Translations under genes and position numbers: made by a program
In this document: positions 7,281 to 11,419 of the stretch, one piece after another
Position numbering within the stretch: the stretch's first letter is position 1
Layout of the letters: each line of letters begins with the position of its first letter
The notes under the pieces: model-generated
The model's database searches: none
What the model saw: only the letters and a program-made list of their open reading frames with translations
Told to the model about the DNA's origin: nothing
Source: an uncultured Alcaligenaceae bacterium
Lineage (GTDB): Bacteria > Pseudomonadota > Gammaproteobacteria > Burkholderiales > Burkholderiaceae_B
NCBI GenBank assembly: GCA_937952975.1
Contig: CALFXX010000042.1
Coordinates: 1 to 11,419, forward strand
DNA: 11,419 nt
Direction: 5' to 3'

Positions 7281-7730
7281 CTATGACACGGTCAGATCAT
7301 CAATCGGCATCTTTTTCTTGATATTTCGTACCTTTTCGCGATGAAGCGCCCGCCGCCGACGCGCGGCCTTCGGTTCGACGGTGAGTGGGCGACAAAGCTC
7401 GATTCGGTCACCATCACTCAGTATTCTAGACAGGTCACACCGTTGCCCAAAAATACTGAACCCAGCCGGTTGATACGTTTGTAATAAGCCACTTAATTCA
7501 AGTGCCTGCTCAACGCGTGTACCGACCGGTACCTCAAGTGACACAGATGCAACGTGCTCACGGCTCGCCCACACAACAGAGACTGTTAAGCGCGCGGCAC
7601 TGCCAAGACGAAAATTTGCCATAGACACGTCCTCATCGTGCTTAGCGTCCTCACTGTTCTTAATGCTCTCTACGTCCACAGAGTGATTTGAGCGCTCTGA
7701 AGGTTCGAAATGGTTTGGGGCGATTGTCAT
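7281..7730 (-). CDS. rnfH: RnfH family protein (UPF0125, beta-grasp)
   Basis: This is a small ubiquitin-like beta-grasp protein of the RnfH/RatB family; its biochemical role is unsettled. The signature is at 107-128: GDRIELCRPLTVEPKAARRR, with VPVGTRVEQAL at 67-77. The ORF from the first ATG gives 149 residues, longer than usual (about 90-110), because of a polar, charged N-terminal stretch of 36 residues. An internal ATG (complement of 7620-7622, residue 37, MANFRLGS) has a better ribosome-binding site: GAGGA, 7 bases upstream. It would give a normal 113-residue protein. The first ATG has only a weak AAAGAG, but it follows the ratA stop by 11 bases, as expected in a coupled pair. I report the longer ORF and regard the true start as open. 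Gene order ratA-rnfH next to smpB is conserved in many proteobacteria. Confidence 0.88.
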   Translation of the reverse strand: MTIAPNHFEPSERSNHSVDVESIKNSEDAKHDEDVSMANFRLGSAARLTVSVVWASREHVASVSLEVPVGTRVEQALELSGLLQTYQPAGFSIFGQRCDLSRILSDGDRIELCRPLTVEPKAARRRRALHREKVRNIKKKMPIDDLTVS

Positions 7731-7741
7731 CGTTTCTCTTT

Positions 7742-8179
7742 CTAGCTTTGGCCGTACACGGCCTGAGCGCGCTGTGTGAACGAGTCGATAAAGCTTGAAG
7801 CGATTCGGTTAAAGATTGGGCCAACCAGTGCTTCGAGCGTACGACTAGAAAAAGCGTACCTTAAGGTGAACAGCACCTTGCAAGCGTCTTCAGATAAAGG
7901 CAAAAATACCCACTCGCCTGTTAGTTCTGAAAACGGACCGTCAACCAACTCAAGTTCAATCTTGTTTGGAAAGTCATGTCGGTTGCGGGTGGTAAACGAT
8001 TGACGGATGCCAGCCAGCGCGATGGTAATCGACGCCTGCATACCATGCTCATTTCGCTCGCTGACAACGGCTCCGCCGCACCACGGCATAAATTCAGGAT
8101 ATTTCTCAACTTGAGCCACGAGTTCAAACATTTGGCTCGCACTGAAAGGGACTAGGACAGAACGCTCGACGCAATGCAT
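7742..8179 (-). CDS. ratA: RatA-family SRPBCC/START-like protein
   Basis: This is a 145-residue member of the RatA/PasT (YfjG) family with a START-like SRPBCC fold. In E. coli it has been described as an inhibitor of 70S ribosome association and as the PasT persistence factor. Relatives of coenzyme Q-binding Coq10 share the fold, so a ubiquinone-related role is also possible. Family phrases are MHCVERSVLVPFSASQMFEL at the N-terminus, VEKYPEFMPWC, and the C-terminal helix with GPIFNRIASSFIDSF. I start it at the ATG at 8179-8177. A longer frame opens with a TTG at 8269 inside smpB, but it would add a non-conserved stretch overlapping smpB and lies upstream of the likely promoter. No clear Shine-Dalgarno sequence precedes the chosen ATG. 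It is followed after 11 bases by rnfH, with which it is presumably co-transcribed. Confidence 0.92.
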   Translation of the reverse strand: MHCVERSVLVPFSASQMFELVAQVEKYPEFMPWCGGAVVSERNEHGMQASITIALAGIRQSFTTRNRHDFPNKIELELVDGPFSELTGEWVFLPLSEDACKVLFTLRYAFSSRTLEALVGPIFNRIASSFIDSFTQRAQAVYGQS

Positions 8180-8196
8180 TGTTGATCGGGAATGGT

Positions 8197-8205
8197 TGAT
8201 AGAAT
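8197..8205 (+). promoter_or_regulatory. Extended -10 promoter for smpB
   Basis: The plus strand reads TG-A-TAGAAT, an extended -10 element with TAGAAT at 8200-8205 (5 of 6 to TATAAT). The predicted transcription start is near 8212, about 35 bases ahead of the smpB ATG. Upstream -35 candidates such as TTGTTG (8179-8184) are at a short 15-base spacing, consistent with reliance on the extended -10. This is a sequence-pattern call only. Confidence 0.5.
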
Positions 8206-8211
8206 AGAGGC

Positions 8212-8232
8212 ATTTTACCGGTATCACACCAG
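8212..8232 (-). promoter_or_regulatory. Candidate promoter for ratA-rnfH
   Basis: On the minus strand TAAAAT (complement of 8212-8217, 5 of 6 to TATAAT) lies about 33 bases ahead of the ratA ATG. A poor AAGACT hexamer occurs at about the right distance further upstream (complement of about 8234-8239). The initiation site would fall on top of the smpB -10, so the two promoters face each other and may interfere. The -10 is reasonable; the -35 is weak. Confidence 0.35.
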
Positions 8233-8246
8233 AAGTCTTAGGCCCA

Positions 8247-8705
8247 ATGAGCATTATCGAAAACCGCAAAGCTTTTCACGACTACCTAATAGAAGAACGC
8301 TTCGAGGCTGGCCTTGTGCTGCAAGGCTGGGAGGTCAAGGCGATTCGTGAGGGTCGTGCACAGCTAAAAGAAAGCTATGTGGTCGTACTCGAGGCCGAAT
8401 TATGGCTGATCGGCATGCATATTAGCCCTTTATTGTCGGCTTCAACCCATATTTTGCCCAATGCGACCCGCACGCGAAAACTGCTATTAAAGGCCGAAGA
8501 GATCAGCAAGCTCATCGGCAAGGTCGAGCAACGCGGGTTTGCCTTGGTTCCAATCAATTTACATTACAAAAATGGTCGAATAAAGCTCGATTTTGGCTTA
8601 GGTAAAGGTAAAAAGCTTCACGATAAACGCGACGCCTCGCAAGAAAAAGACTGGGCACGCGAAAAAGAACGTCTGATGAAGCACGACACCCGTCATCGAG
8701 ACTAA
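8247..8705 (+). CDS. smpB: SsrA-binding protein SmpB
   Basis: SmpB binds tmRNA and delivers it to stalled ribosomes for trans-translation, releasing the ribosome and tagging the truncated peptide. The 152-residue protein has the OB-fold core with FEAGLVLQGWEVKAIREG at 19-36, SASTHI at 64-69, TRTRKLLL at 74-81 and VEQRGFALVPINLHYKNGR at 93-111. The basic C-terminal tail begins GKGKKLHDKRD (119-129); this tail reaches into the empty mRNA channel. The ATG start gives MSIIENRKAF, typical of betaproteobacterial SmpB. A weak AGG sits 5 bases upstream. It is transcribed alone, divergent from ratA and convergent with ppsA, and ends 15 bases before a strong terminator. The tmRNA gene (ssrA) is not in the window. 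Confidence 0.97.
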   Translation: MSIIENRKAFHDYLIEERFEAGLVLQGWEVKAIREGRAQLKESYVVVLEAELWLIGMHISPLLSASTHILPNATRTRKLLLKAEEISKLIGKVEQRGFALVPINLHYKNGRIKLDFGLGKGKKLHDKRDASQEKDWAREKERLMKHDTRHRD

Positions 8706-8720
8706 AGCTCTGGTCAAAAC

Positions 8721-8757
8721 AAAAAGCGAAGACATCATTTAGAGTCTTCGCTTTTTT
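8721..8757. terminator. Bidirectional rho-independent terminator between smpB and ppsA
   Basis: GCGAAGAC (8726-8733) pairs perfectly with GTCTTCGC (8744-8751) around a 10-base loop. The stem extends by the flanking A5 (8721-8725) pairing with T5 of the T6 run (8752-8757), giving up to 13 bp. On the plus strand it ends in TTTTTT and lies 15 bases after the smpB stop. On the minus strand the A5 reads as a T tract, so it also serves the convergent ppsA, whose stop is about 65 bases before it. Confidence 0.93.
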
Positions 8758-8777
8758 ACTAAGCAGAGATGAATCAA

Positions 8778-8809
8778 TGCTGTGACCCTTAGCCTACAGA
8801 GCCACAGCA
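8778..8809. repeat. Inverted repeat downstream of ppsA
   Basis: TGCTGTG (8778-8784) and CACAGCA (8803-8809) form a 7-bp inverted repeat with an 18-base loop, 14 bases past the ppsA stop. No T tract follows on either strand, so it is not a canonical terminator. It could be a 3' end-stabilising hairpin for ppsA mRNA or chance. Confidence 0.3.
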
Positions 8810-8822
8810 CCTGAACAAAACA

Positions 8823-11189
8823 CTATTTTGCGGCCAAGCGCTGCCAGGTATCAACGACCGTGTCAGGGTTCAACGACATCGACAAAATGCCTTCATCTTT
8901 AAGCCACTGCGCAAGATCAGGATGATCACTTGGGCCCTGCCCGCAAATGCCAACATACTTGCCCGCTTTCAGGCAGGCGCCTATCGCACGTTGCAGCATG
9001 AACTTGACGGCATCATCGCGCTCGTCAAAGTCAGCGGCTAAGAGCTCCATGCCCGAGTCACGGTCTAGACCTAGTGTCAACTGAGTCATGTCGTTTGAAC
9101 CGATCGAGAAACCGTCAAAGTGCTCAAGAAACTGTTCAGCCAAAATCGCGTTTGATGGAACCTCACACATCATGATGACGCGCAAACCATGTTCACCACG
9201 CGCTAAACCGTGCTCTGCCAAGAGTTTGACCACACGCTCGGCTTGATTCACTGTACGGACGAAAGGCACCATGATCTCGACGTTGGTCAAGCCCATCTGC
9301 TCGCGTACACGCTTGAGAGCTTCGCACTCCATCTTGAAACACTCGGCAAAATCTTCAGAAACGTAACGAGAAGCCCCACGAAAACCCAACATCGGATTTT
9401 CTTCTTCGGGTTCATAGCGGGCACCGCCAACAAGTTTGCGATATTCGTTCGATTTGAAATCAGACAAGCGAACAATGACCGATTTCGGATAGAAAGCCGC
9501 GGCAATTGTGGCAATACCATCTGCAAGCTTTTCAACAAAGAAAGTACGTGGGCTCGCATGCCCGCGCGCCGCTGACTCGACGGCAACTTTAAGCTCGGTA
9601 TCGATATTTGGATAGTCGAGCACAGCTTTCGGATGAATACCGATGTTGTTGTTAATGATGAACTCAAGGCGAGCTAAGCCAACGCCATGGTTAGGGATTT
9701 GCGAAAAATCGAACGCCAACTGAGGGTTGCCAACGTTCATCATGATTTTTAAGCCGATCTCGGGCATGACGCCGCGACGCACTTCTTCGACTTCAGTCTC
9801 GATTAAGCCGTCGTAAATTCGACCCTCATCCCCCTCAGCGCACGAAACTGTTACCAAGGATGCTTCAGTCAAACGATCGGTTGCATCACCGCAACCCACT
9901 ACGGCAGGGATCCCGAGTTCACGTGCAATGATCGCGGCATGGCAGGTACGACCACCACGATTCGTCACGATTGCCGAGGCACGCTTCATGACGGGTTCCC
10001 AGTTAGGGTCGGTCATGTCAGTCACCAAGACATCGCCCGGTTGAACCTGATCCATTTCTGAAATGTCGCCGACAATTCGGACGCGGCCTGAACCGATTTT
10101 TTGACCGATCGCACGACCAGTGATCAACACTTTACCGGTTGCTTTTAGGCGATAGCGTTGCTGAACGTCGTTGTGTCCTTGCTGTGACTTCACAGTTTCT
10201 GGACGCGCTTGCAAAATATAGATCTTGCCATCGATGCCATCACGACCCCACTCGATATCCATCGGGCGCTGGTAGTGCTTTTCGATGATCACTGCGTAAC
10301 GCGCGAGCTCAATGACTTCGTCATCGGTGAGCGAAAAACGATTGCGCTCAGAAACCGGTACATCGACGGTACGAACAGCACGGCCCTCGGTGCGCTCGGG
10401 GTCGAATTCCATCTTGAGAAGTTTTGAGCCGATACGTCGGTTAACGATCGGATAAAAGCCAGCCTCTAGCGTGGGCTTAAAGACGTAAAACTCATCCGGG
10501 TTGACGGCGCCTTGCACGACCGTTTCACCCAAGCCATAAGACGACGTGATAAACACGACATCTTCAAAGCCTGATTCGGTATCAAGCGTAAACATGACGC
10601 CTGCGCTGCCTTTATCAGAACGCACCATACGCTGTATGCCTGCCGATAAGGCGACATCAGCGTGGGCATACCCTTTATGCACGCGGTATGAAATTGCACG
10701 ATCGTTATACAACGAAGCAAATACGTGACGGATTTTGTCGATCACATCGTCAAAGCCCACAACGTTCAAAAATGTTTCTTGTTGTCCTGCAAACGAAGCA
10801 TCGGGCAAGTCTTCAGCGGTTGCAGAAGAACGCACCGCAAACGAACCTTTGCCATCAGCATCGAGCAGCGCAAAGGCTGACTTAATGTCGTCGTTTAAAC
10901 GTTGCGGCAAGGGCGCTTCGGTAATCCACTGACGAATCTGCGCACCAGCCAAAGCCAGTTCGCGAACATCTTCAGGATTTAAAGTTGTCAGACGTTCAGC
11001 GATCCGCTGGTCAAGACCTGTGTCAGATAAAAAATCGCGAAACGCCTGTGCCGTGGTTGCAAAGCCACCCGGTACACGTACGCCTGCGTTAGCCAGCTGA
11101 CTGATCATTTCACCTAATGAAGCGTTTTTACCCCCGACTGAGTCAACATCCGTCATCCGGAGCTGCTCAAATGAAACAACATACGACAT
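8823..11189 (-). CDS. ppsA: Phosphoenolpyruvate synthase
   Basis: PpsA converts pyruvate, ATP and water to PEP, AMP and phosphate, the entry to gluconeogenesis from three-carbon compounds. The protein is 788 residues from the preferred ATG (E. coli 792). Domain order is normal. The N-terminal ATP-grasp part has GGKNASLGEM (19-28) and FAVRSSATAEDLPDASFAGQ (117-136). The swivelling phosphohistidine domain has GGRTCHA (412-418) with catalytic H417 and T415, the residue type modified by the PpsR kinase/phosphorylase. The C-terminal TIM barrel has SNDMTQLTLGLDRDS (698-712) and GICGQGPSD (747-755) with C749. The ATG at 11189-11187 has AAGGTG 6 bases upstream; an in-frame TTG six codons earlier (11207) is less likely. 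The conserved T-C-H triad predicts control by a PpsR-type regulator, often encoded divergently in proteobacteria, but none is visible in the window. The upstream region is rich in regulatory-looking repeats. The 3' end shares a bidirectional terminator with smpB. Confidence 0.97.
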   Translation of the reverse strand: MSYVVSFEQLRMTDVDSVGGKNASLGEMISQLANAGVRVPGGFATTAQAFRDFLSDTGLDQRIAERLTTLNPEDVRELALAGAQIRQWITEAPLPQRLNDDIKSAFALLDADGKGSFAVRSSATAEDLPDASFAGQQETFLNVVGFDDVIDKIRHVFASLYNDRAISYRVHKGYAHADVALSAGIQRMVRSDKGSAGVMFTLDTESGFEDVVFITSSYGLGETVVQGAVNPDEFYVFKPTLEAGFYPIVNRRIGSKLLKMEFDPERTEGRAVRTVDVPVSERNRFSLTDDEVIELARYAVIIEKHYQRPMDIEWGRDGIDGKIYILQARPETVKSQQGHNDVQQRYRLKATGKVLITGRAIGQKIGSGRVRIVGDISEMDQVQPGDVLVTDMTDPNWEPVMKRASAIVTNRGGRTCHAAIIARELGIPAVVGCGDATDRLTEASLVTVSCAEGDEGRIYDGLIETEVEEVRRGVMPEIGLKIMMNVGNPQLAFDFSQIPNHGVGLARLEFIINNNIGIHPKAVLDYPNIDTELKVAVESAARGHASPRTFFVEKLADGIATIAAAFYPKSVIVRLSDFKSNEYRKLVGGARYEPEEENPMLGFRGASRYVSEDFAECFKMECEALKRVREQMGLTNVEIMVPFVRTVNQAERVVKLLAEHGLARGEHGLRVIMMCEVPSNAILAEQFLEHFDGFSIGSNDMTQLTLGLDRDSGMELLAADFDERDDAVKFMLQRAIGACLKAGKYVGICGQGPSDHPDLAQWLKDEGILSMSLNPDTVVDTWQRLAAK

Positions 11190-11219
11190 AGAAGTCACCT
11201 TGGACAATATAAGAAAGCG

Positions 11220-11254
11220 AGTTTGGTCAGGCCGCCGAACAGTCTGACCAAACT
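11220..11254 (-). promoter_or_regulatory. Perfect 11-bp inverted repeat in the ppsA leader
   Basis: AGTTTGGTCAG (11220-11230) and CTGACCAAACT (11244-11254) are exact reverse complements with a 13-base loop. The element ends about 30 bases ahead of the ppsA ATG and about 20 bases ahead of its ribosome-binding site. In the ppsA transcript the stem would be followed by CGCTTTCTTATATTG, a pyrimidine-rich but broken tract. It may be an attenuator-like or stabilising hairpin, or a protein-binding operator; the sequence does not decide between these. Confidence 0.6.
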
Positions 11255-11269
11255 GGCCTTAGTTGCCAG
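11253..11269. repeat. Small hairpin CTGGC-N7-GCCAG upstream of ppsA
   Basis: CTGGC (11253-11257) and GCCAG (11265-11269) form a 5-bp stem with a 7-base loop. It shares two bases with the upstream arm of the larger ppsA-leader inverted repeat, so the two stems cannot both form completely. The segment CCTTAGTT (11257-11264, overlapping the last stem base) is the reverse complement of AACTAAGG, the tail of the two direct repeats nearby. Confidence 0.35.
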
Positions 11270-11292
11270 CTATGATCGTTGCACTGCAAATT

Positions 11293-11335
11293 AAAACTTT
11301 GCAAAACTAAGGGACAAAATTTTGCAAAACTAAGG
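11293..11335. promoter_or_regulatory. Twin TTTGCAAAACTAAGG direct repeats, candidate acyl-CoA regulator site
   Basis: The 15-mer TTTGCAAAACTAAGG occurs exactly twice, at 11298-11312 and 11321-11335, with a 23-base start-to-start period (about two helical turns). Each copy holds the palindromic core TTTGCAAA, extended to TTTTGCAAAA in the second. The first copy is preceded by AAAAC, giving AAAACTTTGCAAA (11293-11305), which matches the site I recall for the actinobacterial acetate regulator RamB. TTTGCAAA boxes are also reported for other ScfR-family regulators such as PrpR and PccR. A further half-site, TGCAAA, is at 11285-11290. The repeat is seen directly; the regulator assignment is inference. 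Confidence 0.5.
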
Positions 11336-11353
11336 AATAAAACACTACGCAAT

Positions 11354-11368
11354 CAACAAGAATTGTTG
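11354..11368. repeat. CAACAA-N3-TTGTTG palindrome near the divergent promoter
   Basis: CAACAA (11354-11359) and TTGTTG (11363-11368) form a perfect 6-bp inverted repeat around GAA. It overlaps the candidate plus-strand -35 and sits at the expected start point of the minus-strand TATAAT promoter, a position suited to a repressor. No specific regulator is recognised. Confidence 0.35.
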
Positions 11369-11374
11369 CATCGC

Positions 11375-11380
11375 ATTATA
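11375..11380 (-). promoter_or_regulatory. Candidate -10 element for ppsA
   Basis: The minus strand reads a perfect TATAAT (complement of 11375-11380), but the hexamer 17 bases upstream (TCCGAA) is a poor -35 and there is no TG extension. If used, transcription would start near 11368 and give a ppsA leader of about 180 bases containing the TTTGCAAA boxes and both hairpins. A weak -35 is compatible with an activator-dependent promoter, but this is not shown. Confidence 0.35.
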
Positions 11381-11419
11381 CTACCCACGAATACTTTTTC
11401 GGATAAAAATTTAATGAAT

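Larger units (their letters stand above)
11353..11382 (+). promoter_or_regulatory. Candidate promoter for a divergent gene beyond the window
   Basis: TCAACA (11353-11358, 4 of 6 to TTGACA) and TATACT (11377-11382, 5 of 6 to TATAAT) are separated by 18 bases on the plus strand. A gene read rightward would begin near or beyond the window edge; an ATG at 11414-11416 is possible but cannot be judged. A divergent ppsR would be typical for this neighbourhood, but none of its coding sequence is present to confirm it. Confidence 0.3.

Noticed and set aside
7047..7286. Plus-strand open frames in the rnfH to acyl-CoA dehydrogenase gap
   Set aside because: They run into coding sequence on the other strand, lack ribosome-binding sites, and their composition shows no recognisable protein.
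8180..8269. N-terminal extension of RatA beginning at a TTG inside smpB
   Set aside because: It would overlap smpB coding sequence and its promoter, starts with TTG, and adds residues with no resemblance to the RatA family. The internal ATG at 8179 gives the normal length.
9210..9575. Open frames antisense to ppsA
   Set aside because: They are mirror frames of a strongly conserved coding sequence and have no independent start signals or family resemblance.
11190..11207. Six-codon extension of PpsA from a TTG
   Set aside because: The ATG at 11189 has a good AAGGTG ribosome-binding site at 6 bases, and the protein then begins MSYVVSFEQL as in other PEP synthases. The TTG has no such site.

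Overview
The window looks like chromosomal DNA of a betaproteobacterium. It is probably Burkholderiales and plausibly an Alcaligenaceae-like lineage of moderate GC, but the family is an inference from gene content and gene order, not from a marker gene. The main supports are the arrangement tatD-holB-tmk-mltG divergent from ygfZ, ratA-rnfH divergent from smpB, and the beta-type SmpB N-terminus. Almost all of the window is core housekeeping sequence. I see no tRNA, rRNA, CRISPR array, transposase or phage gene.

Left block (95-3609, minus strand): mltG, tmk, holB and tatD form one operon. The first two junctions are 4-base stop/start overlaps, and a 19-base gap separates holB from tatD. The operon handles lateral cell-wall glycan cleavage (MltG), dTTP supply (Tmk), the delta-prime clamp-loader subunit (HolB) and a TatD-type metal-dependent nuclease. 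Outside it, positions 1-94 are extremely AT-rich (11 G+C in 94 bases, counted), which may mark the edge of foreign DNA. ygfZ (Fe-S cluster repair, folate-binding) diverges from mltG across about 55 bases.

Middle block (4778-7095, minus strand): an overlapping pair encodes an isobutyryl-CoA dehydrogenase-like acyl-CoA dehydrogenase and a 3-hydroxyisobutyryl-CoA hydrolase. These are two steps of valine catabolism. The intermediate hydratase and the later steps (mmsB, mmsA) are not in the window.

Right block: ratA and rnfH (minus) diverge from smpB (plus) through a compact promoter region. smpB is followed by a strong bidirectional terminator shared with the convergent ppsA (PEP synthase, minus). 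The region upstream of ppsA (11190-11419) is the most information-dense non-coding stretch. It holds two 15-base direct repeats with TTTGCAAA cores, an 11-bp perfect inverted repeat just ahead of the ppsA ribosome-binding site, a second small hairpin, a CAACAA-N3-TTGTTG palindrome and face-to-face -10 elements. The TTTGCAAA boxes resemble sites of the ScfR/RamB/PccR family of short-chain acyl-CoA regulators. That suggests, as a hypothesis, control of PEP synthase by acetyl- or propionyl-CoA status. I found no clear undescribed protein system; the ppsA control region is the best candidate for something new.
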